Assembly (NCBI GenBank): GCA_022702705.1 | Contig: CM040423.1 | Coordinates: 118,105,738-118,169,737, forward strand | DNA: 64,000 bases | From: Papilionanthe hookeriana x Papilionanthe teres | Taxonomy: Eukaryota > Streptophyta > Magnoliopsida > Asparagales > Orchidaceae | Direction: 5' to 3' | Shown here: positions 1 through 10,172 of the stretch, piece by piece | How positions within the stretch are numbered: the stretch's first letter is position 1 | Layout: every line of letters begins with the position of its first letter | Position numbers and translations under genes: made by a program | The notes under the pieces: generated by a model | What the model saw: the letters and a program-made list of their open reading frames with translations, nothing else | Databases searched by the model: none | What the model was told of the DNA's origin: nothing

Positions 1-1100
1 ATTCAGCAGGAATATCAACGGCGAAGGTATATCGAGCACTTCCAAAGTATTAGACTCCTTATTAATGTTATCAATATCGGAATCATTCACAATATTATCT
101 TCGAACCATTAATCGAATAGGAACATCATGAAGAGCTTCAACATCTTCAACATTATCAATTGAAATAACAAAATGAGGTAGATTAATAGGAATAGATTGA
201 ATTCGTCATCGGCATCGAGTGCCTTCGAAATATTGGCGGTAGTGATAGGTTGCTGAACGGATTTTCCTTTAATATTTAAATCGGGATGAAGTTTATAACA
301 CTTATCCCGTGTATGACCAAACATCATACAATGATGACAATAATAAGGTCTTTGTTCCATTATGATAGATTGCCAATATCCACTATGAGCAGTTCCAATC
401 CATATTTCATTAACATCAGGTAGAGTTACATCCCTTTACACAAGAATTCTTGCAGCTGAAGGTCTTGAAAGATTGAAAGTTGGAAGATCAATCTTAAGGG
501 GTCTTCCCAAAACAGATCCAATAGAATATAAAATCTGGTGATTGAAGAATTGCAACTTAAGATTTGGTAATTTAAACCAAATAGGAACAATTGGAGTTTC
601 TTGATCAGGATTAAAATCTTGCGACCATTTGAGAATCTTCATATTCCTGTTATCAATGGAAACCATCTTCTTGGAAAAAATTATAGCATAATCCTCCTCC
701 TTACTTAATCGAATTAAAACATGTCTGCCATCTAACCAACCAATGCTCCAAAATCCCATCAGTTTGAAATTCTCAAAAAACTTTCTAATACTTTCCATTT
801 TAGGATTACCCATTTGAAATTTACCAATAAGAGTAAATTTATGAGAATCAGCAAGTGTAGAGAGTTCATTATCGAAAGGAATAAAGCTGGTTTCCCACCC
901 TTTTTCCCAATTTTCTTGATCAAAGCACAATTTCCTTTTCCATCGACCGAATCATGATAGCATTGAGGAAACACCAAATTATCGAAGTACCTTCCAAAGA
1001 TTTGCCAACCACATCCACATAAGAACGTCCAACAAGTAGAATTATTAGAATTGTCCATCACTTGGGTAATAAAGAAATCCAAGAAATCCGGAAGAACCAA
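1..1100 (-). pseudogene. LINE ORF1 fragment (DUF4283 + CCHC zinc knuckle), copy 1
   Basis: The minus strand reads as the ORF1 of a plant L1-type LINE, an RNA-binding nucleocapsid-like protein. A DUF4283-type domain lies at about 436-930, with the run GFWSIGWLDGRHVLIRL and later IVPIWFKLPNLKLQF. It is followed at 300-360 by the zinc knuckle CHHCMMFGHTRDKC (CX2CX4HX4C), preceded by MEQRPYY. The frame is broken several times between 360 and 1100, so this is a pseudogene, and it runs off the window at base 1. Copies 2 and 3 share the upstream motif FPQ.(Y/F/L)HD followed by G...K..GKK. The 5' end sits directly against a (TA)n tract. ORF1 identity is confident; the exact 5' end is inferred. Confidence 0.8.
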
Positions 1101-1114
1101 TTAAAGTGAAAAGA

Positions 1115-1117
<3 letters not shown>

Positions 1118-1167
<50 letters not shown>
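1118..1167. repeat. (TA)n microsatellite at LINE copy 1 5' end
   Basis: An uninterrupted TA dinucleotide run of about 50 bases lies immediately upstream (minus-strand sense) of the LINE ORF1. A pyrimidine-rich T/C tract (1168-1235) follows. Peptides read through it (YIYIYI) are artefacts. Confidence 0.97.
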
Positions 1168-1169
<2 letters not shown>

Positions 1170-1235
1170 TTTTTCTTTTTTTTTACTTTTCTTTCTTTCT
1201 TCCTTTTTTTTCTTTTTCTTTTTTCTTTTTTTTTA

Positions 1236-2284
1236 AGGCAAGAATTACTTGTATTTGGATAGGCCTTTCAATTCCACCCTTCCTTTCCTAAAACATAAGG
1301 TAGATATATATACTGTAACTTAGACATATAATAAAAATTTTTAAAACTATTCTCAATAAAAGAAATTTAAGTATTAAAAATAAAAGTCTAATCCTTATAT
1401 TTTTCCAAAAATATAATTTTTCCTACTAAAGATAGTTGCAAAATATTCATCATTTCTTTACTAAGAAATTTTTAACTTTAAATTTTTCATCATTACTATA
1501 GATTTTAACTAAATTTTCTTACTCATTTCTATATTCAAAATTTTATTTCTCTAATATAACATCAATCACATAATTATTTTTCAATCAAACCAAATTTTAT
1601 TTATAGCTCGTTTAAGAACAAATAAAATTTTAAGTTTCTTTTTTTTTTTGAAAATTAGTTTTTCATTCTCCCCCCCCAAACTTTAAAATTTTCTTTATTA
1701 TAAAAGAGTTAAGCATAGTAAAAAGATATATGGCTGGGAATTAAAAACTATAAACATCATGCTTGCAGGAATTTTTATATCCTAAATATGCAGGTATAAA
1801 AACTAAAAACAGGAATGAAAATAACTATATTAAATTTTAACACTTTTCATTTAAATAGAAATTCAAAAGACTTCTAAAGTAGTGGTCATAAAAGAAAATT
1901 TACACACTTAAATAGAAATCGTAACTAAAACATATGGTAGTAAATTGAAAAGTTAGGTATGGAATTTATATAGCGGATTTTTATAGGGTTTTAAAATTCC
2001 TAAATAGATTCTAAAATAAGTTCTAAACTAACAAATAAAATTCACTACAAACTTACCTACACAATTACTACCACAAATCTACTAAACAATCACATAGCAC
2101 AAACATTTAACATCCATAAAACTTACTAAAGTTGCTAACTATTACATCAAAAGAGTTCAAATAGCAACTATACTAAAAATTTCACAACATAACATAAAAC
2201 ACAAAGTCCAACATAAATAACATAAAACATTCCACAACATAAAAGTCCACACAAATAACAAATAACATAACAGAAAATAAAATC
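1236..2284 (-). other. AT-rich 3' region below Transposase_32-like copy 1, with PPT-like tract
   Basis: No coding sequence is visible. On the minus strand this is the roughly 600 bp downstream of the Transposase_32-like gene, ending in a purine run GGGGGGGGAGA (1667-1677) preceded by AAACTTT. The same layout occurs below copies 2 and 3 (about 23620-23635 and 62452-62463). That position and composition suit a retrotransposon polypurine tract followed by a 3' LTR, but no LTR terminus can be fixed here. Function is inference. Confidence 0.4.
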
Positions 2285-3417
2285 CTAACCATCATCTTCC
2301 TCTTCCTCATCATCTCCTTTATTCCAAGTATGAGTAGGCACATATGGGGTAAATTGTGGATGAGTAGGCAACACAGCACTAAAATCACCTCTGATCAGTC
2401 TATCCATGTAACTGTGATAGTTCATCTCATACTCACTATGCTGTTGAAGATAATTCCCCATATGATCTACTTTCCCCTCTATATCATGAACTCGATCCGC
2501 AGTGTAATTTACATTAACTTTTATCTTATTAAAAAGCTCAGTCTGTGAATCAGAAAACTGACCTAAAGAAGACTGTAATGTACAAGCATGAGAAGTAGAT
2601 GCAGTGAATGCTCTAGAAAATCCTCCCCTCCAACCAAACAATGAATGCTCAACATAGGTCTTGATATTTGTGCTGGTAATAGGCTTAAGAGGTTGAAGTA
2701 CCTCTTCCCATTTCTCAGATTTCACACCAGCTAGCTCACATAATGAGAATATCATGAAAGCAAATCCCATACCTGCAGTGGTGGCGGCTCTAGCAGACAT
2801 CCAAATACAATCATAAATGATCTTCCCAATATCTTTAGCCTTCATTTATTGAATACAATCATTTAAGGTGGCCCTTTCTCTAGTCACCTCACTCAGATGG
2901 TTTGTAAGAAGTAACTTAAATGAAATAAAGTAATGCTAATCCTTGGAGGTGGCATTTAACTTTGAAGCAAGGAAATTTACTCTTCTTTCATTAGTGATTT
3001 TTCATAATCCCCTCCCGTCAGTCAAAGCAGAAATAATATCATCTAGTTCTTCCTCAGTAGGATTGTAATTTGAATAAAAATAAAATGTACTTGGCGGCAG
3101 TAGATAAAATCCATTAATTACCTCTGCAGTAAAGTGCACCAACTGTTCGCCTAAAAAAATGAAGTTTTCTTTCGATTCTAGGAGATTATAATAGAACTCC
3201 CGTACAACATAAAAAATAGCTACGACAGTAAAACAACAAAATATATCCCACAGGCAACTAACTATCATATCTTCAATAACTCAGCCAGGCTTATCAAAAC
3301 CAAGTTCTTGAATCAATTTCCATGACTGTAACGCTTAAACATAATGATCTTGAGCTTTGAGCTAACGAACTTGTCGATATCGAAAGTGACTTTTGATTTG
3401 CTCCTCTTCAGTGCCAT
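2285..3417 (-). pseudogene. Putative plant transposon protein (Transposase_32-like), copy 1
   Basis: The ATG at 3417 opens a basic start (MALKRSKSK). After several stops and frame changes the family core appears at 3002-3268: VVREFYYNLLESKENF, then LVHFTAEVINGFYLLP. The last part, 2285-2845, is an open 186-codon stretch with a helical region, a predicted coiled coil around SQTELFNKIKVN and an acidic tail EEEEDD before the stop. The family is widespread in plant repeats, and I know of no proven enzymatic role. Equivalent genes lie at 23967-25149 and 62844-63948 on the same strand, each followed by a purine-rich tract. It may be the env-like or accessory ORF of a gypsy element. At least three disruptions make it a pseudogene. 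Confidence 0.7.
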
Positions 3418-3799
3418 TTCTAAAATTTGTATAAAAAACATTATAAATCCCACATTCAACTCAAAATCACTAAACTTAACTTCCAAAGGCTTAAACTACT
3501 AAATCCAAGTAATTTTCAAAGTTTTTTCACAAATTTTCACCATGAATAGTGATTTTCAGATTTCACCAAAATTTACTCAAAATATATGGTGAAAATCAAA
3601 ATTTTTTACTTAGGAGTAGTGCTCTTACCTCAAGAAGATCAAATCCAACAAATTTCACTTGAAACTGCTCAACAATCACAAAGCTTGGTGATGCTCTAGC
3701 CCTCTAAATCACGAATGCCGAAGGTTGAAGATGATGAGGTGAAAACTTTTGTGTTTTTCTCAGGTTTTTCAAACCTGAAAACCAAAATTCGTGAACCTG

Positions 3800-3885
3800 T
3801 GCCTAATCGTGAAAGTATGACGCATAGCAGCGGACCTCTAGCGCGTAAGCGCGATGGGTTTTGCGCTTAGTTGCCAACTAGCAGT
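3800..3885. repeat. GC-rich palindromic GCGCnTAAGCGC island upstream of copy 1
   Basis: A short GC-rich island in AT-rich DNA contains repeated, partly palindromic words (GCGCGTAAGCGCG, GCGCTTAG). It lies about 400 bp upstream of the Transposase_32-like start. Similar words occur at 17740-17875 and weakly at 9670-9700. Confidence 0.6.
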
Positions 3886-3914
3886 TTTTATTTTTTTTGT
3901 TAAATACATATTTT

Positions 3915-3919
3915 CGCTC
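3915..3919. repeat. Left TSD (CGCTC) of solo LTR A
   Basis: CGCTC directly precedes the TG of LTR A and is repeated exactly at 8723-8727 after its terminal CA. A five-base duplication is what LTR-retrotransposon integrases make. Confidence 0.85.
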
Positions 3920-4029
3920 TGTTGACCTTACTTTTATGAGAAGTCTCAAAGACAGTTAATAAACCCTAATGATCAGGGTAAAAATTTAATAACTCCTTTT
4001 TAATCCAAATTTTAATGAAATTCTTAAAT

Positions 4030-5110
4030 GATATAATCAGCAATGACAAACCCTGATTTGATCAACTCTATTGACCCAATAGGACAACCTATGACTCAAA
4101 AAATCAATTTTGGTAAAAATTGTCAATTCTTAACCCAATGACCAACCCTATTGTCCTAATTGGTCAACTTTTGACCCAAATGGTCAACTTTGGTCAAACT
4201 GGTCAATTCTTGACCCAATGACTAACCCTATTGACCTAATAGGTCAAATTTTAACCCAAATGGTCAACTTTGGTCAAACTGGTCAATTCTTGACCCAATG
4301 ACCAACCCTATTGACCTAACAGAACAACCTATTACTCAAATGGTCAACTTTGCTCAAATTAGTCAATTCCTGACCCAGTGACCAACCCTACTGACCCAAT
4401 AGGTCAACTTTTGACCAAAAAGTTAATTTTGGTCAAACTGGTCAATTTCAGACCCAGTAATTACCTTATTGAGCTAATAGGTCAATTTTTGGCCAAAAAG
4501 TCAACTTTGGTTAAGATGGTCAATTCTTGACCCAATAACCACTCCATTTACCCAAATGGTTAACTTTTGACCCAAAAAGTCAAAATTAACCAAAATCATC
4601 AACCCATTACCTAAAGACTACCATATTCACCTCATTGGTCACCTTTGACTAAAAGTCAATTTTGGTCAAAATGATCAAACCATGACCCAAAGATTATTTC
4701 ATTGACCATCTTGATCATTATTTGATATAAATAATCAAAATAATCCATGCATAATACAAAGACAATCACCCTAGCCCCATTGGTCAACTCTTGACCTAAA
4801 ATGGTAAAATTGGTCAAAATGGCTAACCCATGCCCCCCTGACTACAAAATTGACTTCAATAACAGACATTGACAAAATCAACTTAATATTGATCAAAGTG
4901 ATCAAAAGTTAATCCAAGTGTCACCACATTGACCATTGGGTTAACCTAAACCCTAAAATTGGTCAACATGACCAAATTAAACACCAAATGACAAAATCTT
5001 TAGACTTTATAACTAACCAAACCATGACAAGGTTAAGAAAGTCAAAATTAGTCATATTTGGGCTAAAATAGGTCAATTTGAGTCAACCTGGGTCAACATT
5101 GGTTAACCCT
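4030..5110. repeat. Degenerate GGTCAA/TTGACC tandem array in LTR A
   Basis: About 1.1 kb is built from decayed copies of a 70-80 bp unit dominated by GGTCAACTTTGGTCAA, TTGACCCAATGACC and ACCCTATTGACC. The TTGAC(C/T) core matches the W-box recognised by WRKY factors, but binding is not shown. The same vocabulary forms a sharper 80-bp array in LTR B. Confidence 0.85.
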
Positions 5111-6113
5111 AGTCAATATATATCAAATTTAGTCAAAATACCCAATTTTGTATCAAAAATGAAAAAATTAATCAAATAATTAATCCAAAATTATTTTGAT
5201 TAATTTATTGGCTAATAATATAATTTCGAATATTTTTTATTAATTACATAATTAATTAAAAATTGAATTATAATTTAAAAGCCATAAAAATGAAATTTGG
5301 ATATATGACAAAATAAATGATTTTCAAAATTCCAAACCTAATAATGACATCATGATGACCTCACATAGGTTACACATAACCAATGAGACCCATTACATAT
5401 GAGTAAACACATTAAATGACCCATGACACATCATTTAACCATGGTTAAAAGGGCATGATGACACTTTAATCATGAAGGGAAGTGAGGTGTCATTCCCTCA
5501 TGAATCCTTGGAGGAATATTTGGTGAGTCATCAAACACCACAAATTTCATCCAATGAAGAAAAATAAGCACTTAGATCAACCTTACATCGTAGAATGATC
5601 TCATAAATACCAATTTCAGAAAATTAAAAAGGGGGGGGGGGGGTTATATGTCAAGCTCCTACTAAATCCTAAATGACATGTTGGATGAAGGATTTATTAC
5701 CTTCTTCGAGTCATCACAAACCTCTCCCCCACCCAAAAGACAACTACCATCTCAATTTTGCCAAAGGATAAACCCATCATGAACATATCATGACTAAAAC
5801 ATTAAAAAGGAGAATATAAAGCTTATGTGTCATCCTTCCTTCAAGTTCATTAAATGAACTTGTGAATTCACTTAGGGGAGGTGAATTCAGCAAAATTCAC
5901 TAAGCCTTATCCACTTCATCAAGGAATAAATGGGGAAAAGCCAAGACATGAACCCAACATTAACCATAAGTGAATCTCATATGGTTTAACCTTGAAAAAT
6001 GAATTTCTCCTTATCACATCAGCCTATAACCTAATCTAAAGCATTAAATGCAAAGTCAAGATCTCCCCTAGATAATCCCTAGCCATCCAAAGCTCACCCA
6101 CATCATCTCATGG

Positions 6114-6123
6114 CTATAAATAG
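6114..6123 (+). promoter_or_regulatory. TATA box of LTR A
   Basis: GGCTATAAATAGGACCC is a textbook plant TATA box, and the same string with flanks recurs at 33745 in LTR B. Transcription would start about 30 bp downstream, near 6145-6155 (inferred). Confidence 0.7.
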
Positions 6124-6590
6124 GACCCAAACCCGAGCACTAAGGAGGAGAGGACCAAAATAGGAGACCCCCAACCACTGCCCAAATCCTCAGACCTTCA
6201 ACACCAAAATTGTTGTCTAAGACCTAAGCAATTGATTCCAAGTGAAACCAGGCCTTGAAACTCACCATATCTCCTCAATTTAGCCAACTCGAGAGCACCC
6301 AAATAAGCCAAAACGAGAACAGTTTAGGAATCAGAAACCAGCCTCCATAAATCTTCAAATTAGCCATCCCAAATCCATTTAGGGACTGAACGAAGGTAAG
6401 CCCAATCAAAATCAGGCATCCCCATAGCCCCTAAGCCACTAATTGATCAAGCCCATTTAGATTGAGAACCTCTTGAACAAAATCATATAGAGACCCAATT
6501 TGAATTCAAATTAACTTGCGGAGAAGCTCTCTAAGATCAAGATGAAGATCCAGAACCATTCAAATCGAGCTCGAATCAACTAAGGCCAAG

Positions 6591-7949
6591 GTATGGATTT
6601 TTGCCTTTAATGGTGTTCAGGTTTCACACTTCGTGAAAGAAATCATTTCAAGACCCCTACATATCCATATGGATATGTTCGCCTGCTCAAGACGATCATG
6701 TAGGAACAAACCTCACTCGATTTCATTAAGAATCGAGTGAGATATTGCTCCTAGACCAAGGACGGTCTGCAGGATCAGGCGGGATGAAGACGATGAACCA
6801 GGACCGTCCGTTCCTGTGTTTTAGGAATGGATGGTCAAGATTAAATCCAAGTGGATCTGCTGTTCGGATTCCTACAGGGGATTAAGCATATTTTCGACAA
6901 TGCCGAGGACATGCGTCTCCTCCAGAGATTTTAGGGATCATTTGAATTTAATTAAATCCAGTGAAACCTTAAAAAAATCAAAAATTCATATCTTTTTATA
7001 GAAAAATCACAAAAATAAAATAAAAATACCCCTAAAAAGAGGAGAAAGAGGAGAATAATGTGGAATCAATAATTTTAATTTTGGTTTATATTTTATTTTT
7101 AATTAATTAATTACTATCTGGAGTAATATAATTATTAAAAAATAATTATAAATTCAAAAATTATGATATTTTCACAAAATCTTCCTCTTAACATGAAATA
7201 TATGTCCTGATTTTTCTAAAGACAGAAAAATTCTTTATGATGACATTTAATAATTTCTAAGTCACTTTATAATTATTTCTAAAAATAATTATAAAAAATA
7301 GAAATTAAGAAAAATAAAATTGAAAAATGACTTGAAATTTTAGGGGAACAGGCAATAACCCTAAGACAATAATTTTTAAGTCACTAAATAATTTTAAATG
7401 ATATTTCAAAATTCAGGATTTAAAATCCATTATTAATTAATAAATTCAAATCCTAAAAGTCAACCTTTTTATAACTTAGCCTATTTTTCATGATAGACTA
7501 AGTTCAACATGAGTCTAACTCATAATAGACTCATGACAAAATCTAGTTAAGTCTAGGATAACAAATTAGGCTTAAGCACCATCTTAATCAAATCCATAAT
7601 CAAGCTTAAAAACAAATTAAGCTTAATTAAATCAATCTTAAAAAGAAATGAACAAATCTTAAATAATGCAAATTTAATTAAGTTTAAAAACATATTAAAT
7701 CTATAAAATTATAAGATTGACTTAAGCCAAATTTAATTAAACATAACTCAACATCTAAATTGACATAAAATTTTAATCAAACACAAATCGACATAAAATC
7801 CTGAATCCAATCTAAATTGACATTCAAAATAAATAAAAAAATTAAAATTGACCTAAATCTAAAATAGAAATTTCAACCAAATTTGGAAATCCAATAAAAA
7901 TAACAAGACATTTTACCCGAATAATTTTCTGACAATGTTTTCTTTGCAG
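6591..7949 (+). other. Putative LTR A intron (GT...AG)
   Basis: A donor-like CCAAG|GTATGGATTTTT follows the TATA-driven leader, and TTTTCTTTGCAG|GATGG provides an acceptor. A second acceptor-like TTTTGCAG|GACAA lies near 8016. LTRs B (34066/about 37905, acceptor mutated) and C (41479/44622) keep the same arrangement. Splicing itself is untested. Confidence 0.45.
6712..6741 (+). other. Perfect 11-bp hairpin in LTR A leader
   Basis: CTCACTCGATT (6712-6722) pairs perfectly with AATCGAGTGAG (6731-6741) around an 8-base loop. LTR B has the counterpart TCACTCAATTTC / GAAATGAGTGA at 34189-34216 with one bulge. Both lie shortly after the donor-like site. Confidence 0.65.
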
Positions 7950-8722
7950 GATGGAGACAAATTTCATTTTAGATTTCCTTTGCATGTTATAGGGTGTGTT
8001 AACTCTATTTTGCAGGACAATATTTCGAAGATGAGATAAACAATAACAAAATAAAACAAACTCACAATGACATCAAAACAACAACATTGACAAAACAAAA
8101 CAAAAAAACATTATTAAAATAACAAAACCAAAACTTTTAGGATAGCCACCAAACAAAAATGACAAAAAAATGACAAACAAAAATAAAAATGACAAACAAC
8201 AAAACAAAATGATAAACAACAAGACGACAAGACAATAAGATAAAAATTGACATGACAAAAACACATTCAGGATCGATAGTTGGTACATCTTTCCTTAAAA
8301 TTCATCAGAAAACAAGTGACTAACATTAATCAGAAGTTCTCTTAGACAATTATAAATTGCCTAAGATGTAGTTAACTATAGGAGCTTGCTCCTATAGGAG
8401 ATTTAAAGAACTCAGAATATGTATTACACCTAGAAATCTCTGGTTATCTAAACTTTAAATATCCTTACAAGAAAACTTCAAGGATAAGGCATTCTAGAAT
8501 TTTCTTTATAGGGATTATCACCGACATCTCTTTTTCTATTATTTTCTAAATTATCAGCCATTATTTCCTTCAAAATTCTTATTATATAAGGATTATTTTA
8601 CAGAACCTAAAGAAATAAGAATTATTAAAGATTATGGAAATATTATAGATAAACAGAGTGGCGACTTCAAATCGACATTGACACCCAGAAAAATCTCCGA
8701 CACGATGATGAAACTATCATCA

Positions 8723-9087
8723 CGCTCACTTAATCAACCCTAATTATTCTTAAAAGTATATTACCACCTTAAAATATTCTTAACTTCAGAATTACACTTC
8801 TAGAAAAATAAAAACGATTTAACACAAGTTTTACACAAACACAAACTTTTACTTAATAAATCACATACAAATTACAATACAAATTATAAGTCTTTAATCC
8901 AATATCCATGGAAAAGATCTCATCTTTCCAAGCATTTTTAAACACTTAAACAAAACACTAAACACAAACTAAAAATGCAAACACATATATAAAACTTAAC
9001 ATACATAAAACATTTAAACACTAACTCTTAACACAATAATTTTAACACAAAACAAAATAAGAACTTAACACAACAATATAACTTAAT
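8723..9087. other. Right TSD of LTR A and A-rich flank without genes
   Basis: CGCTC at 8723-8727 is the right target duplication of LTR A. The rest is AT-rich with many ACAAAC/ACTTAACAC words and no reading frame of note. Confidence 0.6.
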
Positions 9088-9477
9088 TCAAATCTCCATT
9101 ACGTGGAATATACCCTCTGTTAGTTCCATCTGAACCATTTCGTATATAGATTTGAAAGAACAGGCGATGGTTAAAACTCTTGACGAATCTTCTTCTATCC
9201 ACTTGCTCTTCAAAAACATCACTTTATCTGCTTCTTCAACATGATTAGTATGACTAAATTGCATTTTCAATTGTCATCCAATATGTGATAAATGTGCATT
9301 AGTTTCATTTACTTTTCCTTCAATTGATACAACATCAGCATCGATCTTCGTAATTTTTTCTGGAATTCTTTGAATACTAACGTCCAGAAATCTGTTATGT
9401 AACTCTTGCACTCTTTAAAAAATAAACTTCTTGTTTGCATCCTCCTTCTTCTTCATTTAACTCTCCCAAGAAGACAT
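9088..9477 (-). pseudogene. Unrecognised coiled-coil ORF downstream of gypsy pol
   Basis: The ATG at 9477 (MSSWES, then a stop) is followed by a readable frame. It has a basic run (MKKKEDANKKF), a probable coiled coil (IQRIPEKITKIDADVVSIEG) and a final open part of 60 codons ending at 9088. There are two or three stops in frame. It lies between the end of integrase and the Transposase_32-like gene, with its own TATA box about 75 bp upstream. The segment DADVVSIEGKVNE resembles ADRVHDIEGKVDH in copy 1 of the Transposase_32-like gene, so it could be a diverged relative of its C-terminal coil. Function unknown. Confidence 0.4.
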
Positions 9478-9551
9478 TTCTCCAATATAAACTTTTCTTT
9501 AAAGCTCTTAGGAAAGAAATTTGGAATGGGATGTAATTCCTTTAATTTGGT

Positions 9552-9564
9552 CCCTTTTTATAGA
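9552..9564 (-). promoter_or_regulatory. TATA box upstream of the coiled-coil ORF
   Basis: On the minus strand CTCTATAAAAAGGGACC lies about 75-85 bp before the ATG at 9477, good promoter spacing. It may mark a subgenomic promoter downstream of pol, or the TATA of a remnant LTR. Confidence 0.5.
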
Positions 9565-9946
9565 GTTTAGATGGCCTAAAATCGTCCTCCCACCTTCAGA
9601 AACCTTCAATAAAAATGCCATGCAACTTCTCAACGATAACCACTTCCATAAACATATTTTTAACGTTTTTCATAACTTCGGCGCCTAAACGCCAACTGCT
9701 GGTGAGTGCTCATTTTAGCACAGTTCTGCTAAACGTCTGAATATTTGTTTTAACTCATCCAAATTATTAATTAAAGTTTCATTAATCTCCACTAACATAA
9801 TATAAACAAAATACTACCATATAAGTCTTACTTCAAACCAAACAAAGAACACAAAAAAAACATAAAGCAATGTACACCAATAACTATGAGTTGCCTCCCA
9901 CAAAGCGCTTGGTTTAACACCGTCATCCTGACATACCCAATGCTTA

Positions 9947-10167
9947 TTATGGGAGACCCAACATCAAACTCTCCTTAAGTTTAAGTTGATCAACTGAGAA
10001 ATAAGATTTAAGTCTATGACAGTTTACTTCGAATATTTTATCAGTTTTAGGATCTTTATATCCACATCTCCATTAGGATAAACTTTTATCATAATAAATG
10101 GGCCCATCCACCTCGAATTAAGTTTTCCAGCAAATAATCTTAATCTGGCATTGTATAGCAAAACTTG
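9947..10167 (-). pseudogene. Ty3/gypsy integrase C-terminus (split by LTR X1)
   Basis: This is the tail of integrase, resuming after a nested LTR. The minus strand reads QQVLLYNARLRLFAGKLNSR, then WMGPFIMIKVYPNGDVDI and VNCHRLKSYF, ending in two stops near 9947. It is the conserved C-terminal module of Athila/Tat integrases that follows the catalytic core. The motif order matches directly onto the core at 11917-12960, with only LTR X1 between them. Below it lie the words GCGCTTTGTGGGAGGCAAC, commonly found after pol in such elements. Confidence 0.75.
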
Positions 10168-10172
10168 TTGTC
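10168..10172. repeat. Left TSD (TTGTC) of solo LTR X1
   Basis: TTGTC is repeated at 11912-11916. In coding sense the AGACAA around it duplicates the RQ codons of the interrupted integrase, which confirms a true insertion duplication. Confidence 0.88.

Larger units (their letters stand above)
3920..8722 (+). mobile_element. Giant solo LTR 'A' (4.8 kb, TG...CA, TSD CGCTC)
   Basis: The unit begins TGTTGACCTTACTTTT and ends ATCATCA, flanked by the perfect 5-bp duplication CGCTC. It has no gag/pol coding capacity, as expected for a solo LTR. Its parts, in order, are a TTGACC/GGTCAA-rich array (4030-5110), a TATA box (6114), a splice-donor-like CAAG|GTATGG (6591), a perfect hairpin (6712-6741), an AT-rich stretch (6950-7900), an acceptor-like TTTCTTTGCAG (7949) and a TGGCGACTTC motif 63 bp before the end. 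LTRs B and C share this order. It is inserted in the minus-strand gypsy/Transposase_32 block, so it is younger than that block. The long LTR recalls Ogre/Tat-type gypsy elements, but the lineage is inferred. Confidence 0.8.
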
